Made by a program: the position numbers and the translations under genes. From Sediminicoccus rosea (GTDB lineage: Bacteria; Pseudomonadota; Alphaproteobacteria; Acetobacterales; Acetobacteraceae), in the NCBI RefSeq assembly GCF_033547095.1, contig NZ_CP137852.1, forward strand, positions 3,527,501 to 3,591,500: a DNA stretch of 64,000 nt, in the 5' to 3' direction. Below, in pieces: positions 1 to 8,054 of the stretch. Within the stretch, counting starts at the first letter, position 1. Every line of letters begins with the position of its first letter. Below the pieces are notes generated by a model. That model made no database searches. It saw nothing but the letters and a program-made list of their open reading frames with translations, and was not told where the DNA came from.

Positions 1-1123
1 GGTTCAGGATCAGCAGGACCACATTGCCCATGTACATGGAGGCGATGACACCCCAGTAGAGCTCCGGCTGGCGTTCCATGATCATCGGCCCGGGCTGCAC
101 CCCATGTACCAGCAGCGCGCCCAGCAGCAGCGCGGTGACGGCATTGGCCGGGATGCCGAGTGTCAGCAGTGGAATGAAGGCGCCGGCCGTGCCGCTGTTG
201 TTCGCACTCTCCGGCCCCGCAACACCCTCGATGGCGCCCTTGCCGAACTGCTCCGGATTCTTCGAAAGGCGCTTTTCGATGCCGTAGGAGAGGAAGGAGG
301 CGAGCACGGCGCCGCCGCCCGGCAGCAGGCCGATCAGGAAGCCCAGCACCGAGCCGCGCGCGATGGGCATGGCGCTGCGCCGCCATTCCTCGCGATTGGG
401 CATGAAGCCGAGCAGGGTGGAAGGCGGGCGCAGGATCTCGGCGCGCTTCTCTTTGCCGAGCGCCAGGAAGAGCAACTCCGAAAGGCCGAACAGGCCAAGC
501 GCCAGCGGTGCGATGTTGATGCCGTCCACCAGGGCGGGCACACCGAAGGTGAACCGCGGCGCGCCGTTGATGGGATCAAGGCCGACGAGACCGAGGAACA
601 GCCCGAACAGCGCCATGAGCGCCGCCTTGGCAACGCCCGAGGCGGCAAAGAAGGCAATGAGCGAGAGGCCCGCCAGCATCAGCGCGGCGTATTCCCAGGG
701 GCCGAAGGCGATCACCAACTCGGCCAGCGGCGGCGACAGCAGCATCACGCCCAGGATGCCGAAAGTGCCCGCGATGAAGCTGCCGATGGCGGCGATGCCG
801 AGCGCCGCGCCGGCCCGGCCATTGCGCGCCATGGCATGCCCATCGAGGCAGGTAACGACCGAAGACGCCTCGCCCGGAATTCGCATCAGCACCGAGGTGA
901 TGGTCCCGCCATAGGCGACGCCATAGTAGATACCTGCCAGTAGGATGATGGCACCCGTTGGATCGAGCTTCAGGCTGATCGGCAGCAGCAGTGCAATGGT
1001 GGTCGCGGGGCCGAGGCCCGGCAGCACGCCCACCAGCGTGCCTAGCACGGCCCCCAGCACGCAGAGCCCCATATTCTGCGCGGTGAGCAGCACGCCGAAG
1101 CCCTGAATCAGCCCGTCCATCAT
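1..1123 (-). CDS. tctA: TctA-family permease of a tripartite tricarboxylate transporter (partial)
   Basis: Large membrane subunit of a tripartite tricarboxylate transporter, which moves an organic anion across the inner membrane after delivery by a periplasmic TctC protein. The first 374 codons are present; the C-terminus lies beyond position 1 (family usually about 500 residues). The start is the ATG at 1123, followed directly by a second ATG, with GAGGG just upstream. Visible are many hydrophobic segments and the family signature [17 protein letters not shown] near residues 32-48, repeated as [13 protein letters not shown] near residue 265, which fits the internal repeat of TctA proteins. 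It follows tctB by 13 bases and is the last visible gene of the minus-strand operon that starts at 7062. The substrate cannot be read from the sequence. Confidence 0.93.
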   Translation of the reverse strand, partial: MMDGLIQGFGVLLTAQNMGLCVLGAVLGTLVGVLPGLGPATTIALLLPISLKLDPTGAIILLAGIYYGVAYGGTITSVLMRIPGEASSVVTCLDGHAMARNGRAGAALGIAAIGSFIAGTFGILGVMLLSPPLAELVIAFGPWEYAALMLAGLSLIAFFAASGVAKAALMALFGLFLGLVGLDPINGAPRFTFGVPALVDGINIAPLALGLFGLSELLFLALGKEKRAEILRPPSTLLGFMPNREEWRRSAMPIARGSVLGFLIGLLPGGGAVLASFLSYGIEKRLSKNPEQFGKGAIEGVAGPESANNSGTAGAFIPLLTLGIPANAVTALLLGALLVHGVQPGPMIMERQPELYWGVIASMYMGNVVLLILN

Positions 1124-1136
1124 CGCGCGCGTGCCC

Positions 1137-1619
1137 TCAGCCCAGTCGAAGCACGCCGAGCGGGGCGAGCATCCGCTCCGCCGGCCCGGGAGGGAACGGC
1201 ACGCCGAGTGCGGTGCCGAAGAGCAGTGTAACGGCACCCACCAAAATGACCGCCCAGAACATGGCGGCGGGCCAGGCCACACCCTCCGCCACACGCATCA
1301 CGAGGAGCGTCGCGAGGCCGCCCGAGACGATAAAGCCCAGATGCGGAAGCGCCAGCGCCACGCCCAGCATGGCTCCGCCATAGCCGAGGAAGCCACGAGA
1401 CCGCAGCGGGGATTCCGCCCCGCCCTCGGGCTCGCCATGCCCGGGTGCCACGAGCACGCCGAGTGCTGCCACTGCGATTAGCACCACGAGGATCTGCGGC
1501 ACCAGCCCCGGCCCAGGCCCGTCAAAGGCGGACCAGGCTGGCAAGCGCGCGGCCTCCCATCCCGCCAGGCCGCAGAAGACCAGTGCCGCGATGGCAACGG
1601 CGCGCGCGGTCCAGTTCAT
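1137..1619 (-). CDS. tctB: TctB-family small permease subunit
   Basis: Small membrane subunit of the tripartite tricarboxylate transporter, 160 residues, the usual length. Four hydrophobic stretches are visible (about residues 7-25, 38-58, 77-97 and 117-140), with the conserved early segment GPGPGLVPQILVVLIA that is typical of TctB. Its ATG overlaps the stop of the upstream tctC gene (ATGA), so it is probably translationally coupled, and tctA follows 13 bases later. The order tctC-tctB-tctA is the standard one for this family. TctB sequences are poorly conserved, so the call rests on size, topology and position between tctC and tctA. Confidence 0.88.
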   Translation of the reverse strand: MNWTARAVAIAALVFCGLAGWEAARLPAWSAFDGPGPGLVPQILVVLIAVAALGVLVAPGHGEPEGGAESPLRSRGFLGYGGAMLGVALALPHLGFIVSGGLATLLVMRVAEGVAWPAAMFWAVILVGAVTLLFGTALGVPFPPGPAERMLAPLGVLRLG

Positions 1620-2566
1620 CAGCGGCGGGCCAGGCCGGCCTCCCGCAATTGCTCGCCGAAGCGCGTGAAGCCGGCGCGGATTGCCTGTTCGAAGGCGGAT
1701 GCCTCAAGCACTTCAGGCACCATACCGAAGCGTGTGAGCGTCGCTTCCACGGCGGGAGCGCGGGCGGCGCGTAGGAAGGCGTCCGAGAGGGTGGCGATCC
1801 GATCGGGCGGCGTCGCGCGCGGGGCGACAAACCCCAGCAGGCTCTCGATCGTCACGTCGAAGCCCGACTCGCGCAGCGTCTGCACCTGCGGGAATTCCTT
1901 CCAGCGACCGGGCGAGGAGGAGGCCAGCAGCCGCATCCGGCCGGACTGGATGGCGGGCAGCATCTCGGGCGGGGTTTGCGAGGTGCATTCCACATGCCCG
2001 CCCAGCACCGCGGTTACCGCCTCGGCCCCCGACTGGAAGGGGATGAACTGGAAGCGCGTGCCATAGCGGCGGTTCAGGTCGAACATGCCGAGGTTGTTGG
2101 GGGGGCCGGTCGCGCTGAAGGTCATGCGCCGCGCCTTGGCGGCGTTGATCAGATCCTGAATCGTGCCATATGGGCTCTCGGCCCGCACACCGATCCCATA
2201 GAGGAAGCGGGCTGCGCCCGGCAGATAGGCGAAGCTGTCCAGCGTATAGCTGACCTCCATGGTGTGCGGCGCGATGGCGAGGCCGGACATGGCACCGCTG
2301 CCGAGCGTATGCCCATCCGGCCGCGCCTGGGCGACCGCGGTGAGCGAGGCGGTGCCCTGCCCACCTACCCGATTCACGATCTGGATCGGCACGCCCAGAT
2401 GCTTCTCCGCCTCGCCCGCCACGGCGCGCACCGAGACATCGGTGGAACCGCCCGCGCCAAAGGGAACAAGGATCGTCACCTCGCGGTCCGGCCAGCGCGG
2501 CTGGGCGCGCAGCGCGGGGGCGGGCAGCAGGGTGGCGCCGCCCAGCAGGATCAGGCGTCTTTGCAT
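1619..2566 (-). CDS. tctC: TctC/Bug-family periplasmic solute-binding protein (tandem copy 2)
   Basis: Periplasmic binding protein that captures the solute for the TctAB permease encoded just downstream; 315 residues. A short signal peptide ends near the ALRAQ segment. The Bug-family hallmarks are present: the opening strand TILVPFGAGGSTDV, the RPDGHTL loop and FIPFQSGAEAVTAVLGGHVE. I chose the ATG at 2566 because AGGAGG lies six bases upstream; an ATG at 2581 would overlap the previous stop but lacks such a site. It is clearly a paralogue of the gene immediately upstream: both share WPDRE, GGSTDVS, VPIQIVNR, a TPPEMLPA/NPPEMLPA segment and the identical last residues REAGLARR. The stop overlaps the tctB start. 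Confidence 0.92.
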   Translation of the reverse strand: MQRRLILLGGATLLPAPALRAQPRWPDREVTILVPFGAGGSTDVSVRAVAGEAEKHLGVPIQIVNRVGGQGTASLTAVAQARPDGHTLGSGAMSGLAIAPHTMEVSYTLDSFAYLPGAARFLYGIGVRAESPYGTIQDLINAAKARRMTFSATGPPNNLGMFDLNRRYGTRFQFIPFQSGAEAVTAVLGGHVECTSQTPPEMLPAIQSGRMRLLASSSPGRWKEFPQVQTLRESGFDVTIESLLGFVAPRATPPDRIATLSDAFLRAARAPAVEATLTRFGMVPEVLEASAFEQAIRAGFTRFGEQLREAGLARR

Positions 2567-2577
2567 GTCGTTCCTCC

Positions 2578-3522
2578 TCATCGGCGGGCCAGGCCGGCTT
2601 CGCGTAGATGCGGGCCGAATTCGGCAAGGGCGCGGCGCTGCATCGCCTCGAAATCCGCGGCCGGCACAGGAGCCGGAATCATGCCGAAGCGGCTGAGCGT
2701 CTCGGCCACGGCGGGGTTGCGGGCCGCCTGGAGGAAGGCGCGCGAGAGGATCTCAGCGCGGTCCGCCGGCACGCCACGCGGCATGACGAGGCCGAGCACG
2801 CTGTCCACCGCGAGCTCCACGCCCTGCTCGCGCAGCGTGGGCACATTCGGCAATTCCTTCCACCGCGCATCGCTGGCCGAGGCGATGAGGCGCAGCCGGC
2901 CCGACTGCAGCGCAGGCAGCATCTCCGGTGGGTTCTGGATCACGAAATCCACATGCTTGCCGATCGCGGCCGTCACCGCCTCGGCGCCGCCCGGGAAGGG
3001 GATGAAGGCAAAGCGCGTGCGCAGCCGCGCATTCAGCTCGAACATGCCGACATTCTGCGGCGCGCCCGCCGCCGCGAAGGTCACGCGGCGCTGGCGCCCC
3101 GCCGCGATCAATTCCTGCGCCGTGGTGATCGGGCTGTCGGCCGGCACGGCGATGCCATAGAGATAGCGGGCATAGCCTGGCAAGAAGCCGAAGCTGTCGA
3201 GCGTATAGGGCAGGTCCAACACATGCGGCAGGATGGCGAGAGCGGCCATGCCGGCGGTCGCCATCACGTGACCGTCCGGCCGCATCGTCGCGACCTGCGC
3301 GGGCGCGCTGGTCCCCTGCCCGCCCGTGCGGTTCACGATCTGAATGGGCACGCCTAGCAGCTTCTCGGCCTCCGCCGCCATGGCACGCGTGGAGACATCG
3401 GTGGAGCCGCCCGCGCCATAGGCGACGAGGATAGTGATCTCACGGTCCGGCCAGGCGGCGCGGGCGATGCCGGGTGCGAGAAGCACCGAGCCTGAGGCGA
3501 TGAGGGCCTGCCTGCGTTTCAT
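2578..3522 (-). CDS. tctC: TctC/Bug-family periplasmic solute-binding protein (tandem copy 1)
   Basis: Second TctC/Bug binding protein of the same operon, 314 residues. The start is the ATG at 3522, opening MKRRQALIASGSVLLAPG, a twin-arginine-like signal peptide, with AGGGGAGA upstream; the frame stays open much further but that part only shadows the SDR gene. Family motifs: ITILVAYGAGGSTDV, VNRTGGQGTS, FIPFPGGAEAVTAAIG and the C-terminal REAGLARR. It sits 20 bases after the SDR gene and 11 bases before its paralogue. Having two full-length binding proteins for one TctAB pair suggests either two related ligands or a recent duplication. Neither copy shows a frameshift. Confidence 0.92.
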   Translation of the reverse strand: MKRRQALIASGSVLLAPGIARAAWPDREITILVAYGAGGSTDVSTRAMAAEAEKLLGVPIQIVNRTGGQGTSAPAQVATMRPDGHVMATAGMAALAILPHVLDLPYTLDSFGFLPGYARYLYGIAVPADSPITTAQELIAAGRQRRVTFAAAGAPQNVGMFELNARLRTRFAFIPFPGGAEAVTAAIGKHVDFVIQNPPEMLPALQSGRLRLIASASDARWKELPNVPTLREQGVELAVDSVLGLVMPRGVPADRAEILSRAFLQAARNPAVAETLSRFGMIPAPVPAADFEAMQRRALAEFGPHLREAGLARR

Positions 3523-3542
3523 GTCGTCTCCCCTTGTGCCGG

Positions 3543-4301
3543 TCAGGGCATGAAGCTGCCGCCGCCGACGTCGATCGTTGTGCCGTTCAGATAGCCCGCC
3601 GAATCCGAGGCGAGGAATGCCGCCACCTCCGCCACATCTTCGGGCGTGCCGAGGCGGCCGGCCGGGATATTGGCGAGGAAGCTGTCGTTGGCGCCCGCCG
3701 CCGCACCCGCGGCCATGGGCGTGGCGATGCGGCCGGGCGCGATGCTGTTGACCGTGATGCCATGCGGGCCAAGCTCGCCAGCGAGGCTGCGGGCGAAGCC
3801 CATCAGCCCGGTCTTGGAGGCGGCGTAATGCGCGCCCGCGATCCGGCTCATCGTGCGCGAGGCCTGGCTCGTGATCATGATGACGCGGCCCCAGCCGCGC
3901 GCGCGCAGCGGCGGGATGCAGGCCTGGCTCATCAGGAAGGCGCCGGTCAGGTTCACCTCCAGCACGCGCCGCCATTCGGCGGGCGGCATCTCCGCGATGG
4001 GACGGCGGCGCCCCTCATGCTTGGGCGAGATGCCGGCATTGTTCACGAGGATGCCAAGCCGCGCCCAATCCGCGCCCAGCACCTCGGGCAGTGCCGCCAC
4101 CGCCGCATCATCGGAGACATCGAGGCGGATGGCCCGCGCGCTATGGCCCTCGGCGCGGAGCGCGGCGGCGGTCGCCTCCACCTCCTCCAGCACGTCCGAG
4201 AGCACGACGGGGTGCCCCCCCTCCGCAAGGCGGCGCGCGATGGAAGCGCCGATGCCACGCGCGGCGCCGGTGACGAGGGCAAGCCGGTCCGAGGCGCTCA
4301 T
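3543..4301 (-). CDS. SDR-family NAD(P)-dependent oxidoreductase
   Basis: Classical short-chain dehydrogenase/reductase, 252 residues, presumably cytoplasmic, oxidising or reducing an alcohol/carbonyl with NAD(P). The cofactor motif TGAARGIG is at residues 11-18, NNAG at 87-90, and the catalytic Ser145, Tyr159 and Lys163 (YAASK) are all in place, so the enzyme should be active. The C-terminal part ends with the common GGGSFMP type tail. The ATG at 4301 overlaps the stop of the alcohol dehydrogenase gene (ATGA). Together with that dehydrogenase and the TPP enzyme it forms the catabolic half of the operon whose other half imports an organic anion. The exact substrate is unknown. Confidence 0.92.
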   Translation of the reverse strand: MSASDRLALVTGAARGIGASIARRLAEGGHPVVLSDVLEEVEATAAALRAEGHSARAIRLDVSDDAAVAALPEVLGADWARLGILVNNAGISPKHEGRRRPIAEMPPAEWRRVLEVNLTGAFLMSQACIPPLRARGWGRVIMITSQASRTMSRIAGAHYAASKTGLMGFARSLAGELGPHGITVNSIAPGRIATPMAAGAAAGANDSFLANIPAGRLGTPEDVAEVAAFLASDSAGYLNGTTIDVGGGSFMP

Positions 4302-5329
4302 GGCTGAAGCATCACCTTGCTGGCGGCGCGCTGCCGCGCCAGTTCGAAGCCCTCGATGCCCCGCGCGAGCGGCAGGCGATGCGTGATCATCGGGCGGAAG
4401 CCCTCCGGATCGCGCGCGAGCAGCGCAAGGACACGGTCCCAGGTGCCGCGCGCCGCCCCATGCGAGGCGAGCAGGCGGTGGCGCATGCGCACGAAATCGG
4501 TGAGCGCCAGGGTGAGCGGCGCGGCATGGATGCCGACGGCGACGAGACGCCCATCCTTGCGCAGCACGCCGAGCCCCTCCTGGATGGTGGCGGGAATGCC
4601 CGTGGCCTCCAGCACCGCATCCACCGGCGCGCCGCCGGTGAGCGCCAGGACCTGTTCGCGGAGCGGCGCCTCCGCCACATCCAGGATCTCCTCGAAGCCC
4701 AGCGCACGCAGCACGTCGAAGCGCGGCCCATCGGCGCGGCCGGAGATGATGACGCGCGCCCCCGCCGCCCGCGCCATGATCGCAAGTGCCTGGCCGATGG
4801 TGCCCGGCCCCATGACGAGCACCGTCTCGCCCAGGCCGATGCCGGCGGTCAGCACCCCCTCGCAGCCCACGGCCAGCGGCTCGGCCAGGGCGCCGAGTTC
4901 CGTGTCCACCCCTTCGGGCAAGGGCAGGCAATTGGCGGCGGGCGCGCGGACATGGCGGGCGAAGCCGCCATCAACCGTGAGGCCGATGGTGGCCCGGCGC
5001 GTGCAGCCGCGCGGCTCGCCCCGCAGGCAGGCGGCGCATTGGCCGCAGGGGATGCCGGGCATCACCGCGACACGCTGGCCGAGCGCGAGCGTGCTGACAC
5101 CAGGGCCGATGGCGGCGACGATGCCCGCGAATTCATGTCCCATCACGACAGGCAGATGCGGGGCCATGAAGCCGTAGCCCTCGCTCCATTCATAGGCGTG
5201 CACGTCGCTGCCGCAGATGCCGACATTCTCGACGCGCACCAGCACCGCACCCGGGCCTGGCGCCTCGGGCTCCGGCGCCTCGCCGAGGTCGAGGCCGAAG
5301 GCCGCCACGGTCTTGCGCAGCGTAAGCAT
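4298..5329 (-). CDS. Zinc-dependent medium-chain alcohol dehydrogenase
   Basis: Medium-chain dehydrogenase of the threonine/sorbitol dehydrogenase type, 343 residues. The N-terminal GroES-like domain carries catalytic zinc ligands Cys39 (GICGSD) and His65-Glu66 (MGHEF), and the structural zinc site is complete with Cys95, Cys98, Cys101 and Cys109. The Rossmann domain shows VLVMGPGTIGQALA. It should oxidise a secondary alcohol or polyol with NAD(P)+. The start is the ATG at 5329, which overlaps the TGA of the TPP-enzyme gene (TGATG); the TTG three bases earlier is not needed. The next gene, an SDR, overlaps by four bases. Having two different alcohol dehydrogenases in one operon suggests successive oxidations of one imported compound. 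Confidence 0.92.
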   Translation of the reverse strand: MLTLRKTVAAFGLDLGEAPEPEAPGPGAVLVRVENVGICGSDVHAYEWSEGYGFMAPHLPVVMGHEFAGIVAAIGPGVSTLALGQRVAVMPGIPCGQCAACLRGEPRGCTRRATIGLTVDGGFARHVRAPAANCLPLPEGVDTELGALAEPLAVGCEGVLTAGIGLGETVLVMGPGTIGQALAIMARAAGARVIISGRADGPRFDVLRALGFEEILDVAEAPLREQVLALTGGAPVDAVLEATGIPATIQEGLGVLRKDGRLVAVGIHAAPLTLALTDFVRMRHRLLASHGAARGTWDRVLALLARDPEGFRPMITHRLPLARGIEGFELARQRAASKVMLQP

Positions 5330-7062
5330 CAATAGGGCTCGTCGAAATGGCCGGCGTAGTAGTTGATCGGCGGCCGCGCGTCGGGGTCGGAATGGACATC
5401 AATCAGCATCGGGCGGCGGGCGGCGAAGGCCTCGTCCAGCGCGGGGCCGATGCCGGAAGCCTCGGTCACCTTGAGGCTGGCCACGCCGCAGGCCTGGGCG
5501 ATCAGCGTGTGGTCCACATCGGTGAAATCCACCGCATCCGTGTGGTCGCCGAACTTCACCAGCTCGGCGTGCTTCTGGTAGCCGAGGATGCCGTTGTTCA
5601 GCACGATCAGCGTCACCGGCAGGTCGAGCCGGCGCATCATCTCCAGCTCCGACCAGGAATGGCCGAAGCCGCCATCGCCGGCGAGGCAGACCACGCGCCG
5701 GTCCGGGGCGGCCACCTGCGCGCCGATGGCAAGCGGCACACCCCAGCCCAGCCCCGCAATGCCGCGCGGCGTCAGGAAGCGCTGCCCGGCGCGACGCGCG
5801 GTCAGGAACTGGCCGATCCACATGGAGGAATAGCTGGCATCGGCCACCACAATGGCCGAAGGGTCGAGCCGGCGGTCCAGCTCGGCCATGATGCGCTCGG
5901 GCCGCACCAGCCGACCCTCGCGCGTCATCACCTCGGCGATGCGGCGCTGCCAATCGGCGACGGCACCGGCGATCTCGGCCTCGATGCCGGGGCGTGCGGC
6001 GGCACGGGCGGAGAGATCCTGGCGCGTGAGGGCGGCGGCGAGCGCTTCCAGCGTGAGGCGCGCATCGCCCACCAGGCGAAGCGCCTCGTAGTTGCGGCCG
6101 ATCTCCATCGGGTCGGGGTCAATGTGGATGAAGCGCGTGCCGGGCGGGAACATCGTCCAATTGTCGGTCGCATTCGCATTGGTGCGCGTACCGACGAGCA
6201 GCACCACATCCGCGCGCTCCACCATGCCGCGCAGGCGATGCGTCCGCGCGCCGGGAGACATGACATAGCCGATGACGCCGAGGGTCAGCGGATGCGTCTC
6301 ATCCGCCGCCCCCTTGCCCATCACGGTGGTACCGATGGGCAGATGCGCGCCCTGCTGCAGCGCGGCGAGGGCGGCGGAGGCATCGGAGGAATGGATGCCG
6401 CCGCCGGCCAGGATCAGCGGCGCCTTGGCACCTGCGAGCAGCGCGGCCGCCTCCTCGATGCGGGCCGGGTCGGGCAGGCTGCGGTCGAGCGGATAGATGC
6501 CGAGGCACGCGCGGCGCGGGCTGGGCGGCGCCGCATTCTCGGAGAGCAGGTCGGCCGGCACCAGCAGCACGGCCGGGCCCGGTCGGCCCGAGCAGGCGGC
6601 GGTGAAGGCCATGTCCACGTAGTCTTCCAGGCGATCCGCACGATCAATGCGGCGCACCCATTTCGAGACCGGGTCGAACATCCGGATGTGATCGAGTTCC
6701 TGGAAGGCGTTCTTGTCCGCCTGGTTGCGGTTCACCTCCTGCACCAGGGCCACGATGGGGATGGAGGCCTTCAGCGCCTCGGCCAGCGGGGGCACCAGCA
6801 GCGTGGCGGCGGGACCGTTCTGCGCGGTGACGACGCCGACGCGGCCGCTGATCCGCGCATAGCCATCGGCCATGATGCCGCCCATGTTCTCCTGCCGGTA
6901 CATCATCTGCCTGATGCCGGCGGCGGGGGCGGCGAGGTGGAAGGCCGAGGGCAGGCTCTGCCCGAAGGCGGTGGTCACGCCATGCCGGGCGAACGCTTCG
7001 GCCAGGCGCATCGCGACCGTGGCATTGTGGATGGCGCCCGGCGGCGTGGCGGCGTCCGGCAT
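5329..7062 (-). CDS. Thiamine-pyrophosphate-dependent enzyme, acetolactate-synthase-like
   Basis: TPP-dependent enzyme of the acetolactate synthase/benzoylformate decarboxylase superfamily, 577 residues, with three domains: PYR (about 10-180), central (195-330) and PP (370-550). The catalytic glutamate of the PYR domain is Glu58 (YRQENMGG), and the TPP/Mg motif begins Gly462-Asp463-Gly464 and closes with the Asn-Asn of VLNNGILGYQKH. It probably decarboxylates a 2-keto acid or ligates/cleaves a carbon-carbon bond; no residue pattern lets me choose. The start is the ATG at 7062, behind AGGGAAGGAAG; an in-frame GTG at 7086 is less likely. It is the first gene of the operon and has a good promoter 45 bases upstream. 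Confidence 0.88.
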   Translation of the reverse strand: MPDAATPPGAIHNATVAMRLAEAFARHGVTTAFGQSLPSAFHLAAPAAGIRQMMYRQENMGGIMADGYARISGRVGVVTAQNGPAATLLVPPLAEALKASIPIVALVQEVNRNQADKNAFQELDHIRMFDPVSKWVRRIDRADRLEDYVDMAFTAACSGRPGPAVLLVPADLLSENAAPPSPRRACLGIYPLDRSLPDPARIEEAAALLAGAKAPLILAGGGIHSSDASAALAALQQGAHLPIGTTVMGKGAADETHPLTLGVIGYVMSPGARTHRLRGMVERADVVLLVGTRTNANATDNWTMFPPGTRFIHIDPDPMEIGRNYEALRLVGDARLTLEALAAALTRQDLSARAAARPGIEAEIAGAVADWQRRIAEVMTREGRLVRPERIMAELDRRLDPSAIVVADASYSSMWIGQFLTARRAGQRFLTPRGIAGLGWGVPLAIGAQVAAPDRRVVCLAGDGGFGHSWSELEMMRRLDLPVTLIVLNNGILGYQKHAELVKFGDHTDAVDFTDVDHTLIAQACGVASLKVTEASGIGPALDEAFAARRPMLIDVHSDPDARPPINYYAGHFDEPY

Positions 7063-7106
7063 GCTTCTGCTTCCTTCCCTGGGCACGCTGGCCCGTTATT
7101 CGATAT

Positions 7107-7135
7107 ATCAGAGTGATGGGCGCAGGGGGTGTCAA
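7107..7135 (-). promoter_or_regulatory. Sigma-70-type promoter for the TPP/ADH/SDR/TTT operon
   Basis: Read on the minus strand, TTGACA (7135-7130) is followed after exactly 17 bases by TCTGAT (7112-7107). A perfect palindrome GATATATC at 7102-7109 overlaps the -10 element and the expected start point, which is where a repressor would sit. The first codon of the TPP-enzyme gene is about 40 bases further. No regulator gene is adjacent, so the factor is unknown. Promoter match is direct observation; the operator role is inference. Confidence 0.55.
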
Positions 7136-7158
7136 TAGGCTCAGGGCTCCCGCAGCCG

Positions 7159-7192
7159 CACTGCAATATGGACGAGCGTCCATCTTGCAGTG
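7159..7192. repeat. 34-base near-perfect inverted repeat (hairpin or operator)
   Basis: Arms CACTGCAA (7159-7166) and TTGCAGTG (7185-7192) flank inner arms ATGGAC (7168-7173) and GTCCAT (7178-7183) with loop GAGC; only one opposing pair (7167/7184) does not match. As RNA this would be a 15-step stem with a tetraloop. It lies 30 bases upstream of the DUF533 start and 97 bases upstream of the divergent operon start. No T-run follows on either strand, so it is not a classical terminator. Confidence 0.6.
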
Positions 7193-7222
7193 GCAGCCGT
7201 CGGCTACAACCTGAGGAGGATG

Positions 7223-7981
7223 ATGAATGCGCAGAGCCTCCTCGAACGATTTCTCGGCAACAACGCGGCCGCCCCCGCGCCCCAGCCGCCTGCCTCGCCC
7301 TGGGTGAACCCCGCCGCGCGAGGCGCCTCCGACATTGCGGGCGCCGCGCGTCAGGCGTTGGACGCGGCAGGCGGGCTCGGAGGGCTAGCGGCCTCGGGCG
7401 CCGCCGGAGGTCTCCTTGGCCTTCTCGTCGGCGGCAAGAAAAAGAAGAAAGGCGGCGGCCTGGGCGGCGTGCTGAGTCATGGCGGTGCCGCCATGCTGGG
7501 TGCGCTGGCGAGCCAAGCTTATCAAAGCTGGCAAAAGGGCCAGTCCCCAGCGCAGACCCCGGTGGCCTCACCGCAACAGATCACCACCGTCGCGCCGCAA
7601 TTCCTGCCGGCGGCTGCCCCAGCGACCGATGGGGCGCCCTTCGAGTTGGCGCTAATCCGCGCAATGATTGCCGCTGCGAAGGCGGATGGGCATGTGGATT
7701 CCGAGGAGCAGCGGCGGATCTTCGAGAAGGTGGGCGCCTTCGGCCTGGATGCCGAGAGCAAGGCCTTCGTCTTCGACGCGCTGGCGGCGCCGCTTGGCGT
7801 GTCGGACATCGCAGCCCTTGCCTGCACGCCCGAGCAGGCAGCGGAGCTCTACCTCGCCTCGCGCTTGGCGATGGAGCCGGACGGACCGGCCGAGCTCGCC
7901 TATCTGGACGCGCTGGCCCATCGCCTGAAACTACCGGCCGAGCTCGTCTCCCACCTGAATCATCAGGCTGACGCGGCCTGA
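7223..7981 (+). CDS. DUF533 (YebE/TerB-like) protein
   Basis: Protein of about 252 residues with the two-part layout of DUF533: an N-terminal region (about 1-110) that opens SLLERFLGN, has a long Ala/Gly-rich hydrophobic stretch (AAGGLLGLLVGG) and a lysine run (KKKKK), and a C-terminal helical TerB-like domain (about 130-250) with LIRAMIAAAKADGHVDSEEQ and AAELYLASRLAM. The family occurs in many proteobacteria as an inner-membrane-associated protein of unknown function. The start is uncertain: GAGGAGG is directly followed by two ATGs (7220 and 7223), both closer to the site than usual, and a GTG at 7190 is possible but lacks a site. A strong hairpin precedes the gene. It is not obviously linked to its neighbours. 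Confidence 0.82.
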   Translation: MNAQSLLERFLGNNAAAPAPQPPASPWVNPAARGASDIAGAARQALDAAGGLGGLAASGAAGGLLGLLVGGKKKKKGGGLGGVLSHGGAAMLGALASQAYQSWQKGQSPAQTPVASPQQITTVAPQFLPAAAPATDGAPFELALIRAMIAAAKADGHVDSEEQRRIFEKVGAFGLDAESKAFVFDALAAPLGVSDIAALACTPEQAAELYLASRLAMEPDGPAELAYLDALAHRLKLPAELVSHLNHQADAA

Positions 7982-8054
7982 GGGGGGGGCGGCTGGCGGC
8001 GCAGGGCCCATCTCTGCTTGGATAGGGGCAAGCAAGAACACAAGGATTGACGCC

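Noticed and set aside
2578-3975. 465-residue version of the upstream TctC protein
   Set aside because: The first 150 codons are the alternate frame of the SDR gene; a signal peptide and ribosome site place the start at 3522.
5347-7116. 589-codon plus-strand open frame antisense to the TPP enzyme
   Set aside because: The minus-strand gene has complete TPP-enzyme motifs; the plus-strand product is Arg/Gly/His-rich and matches nothing.
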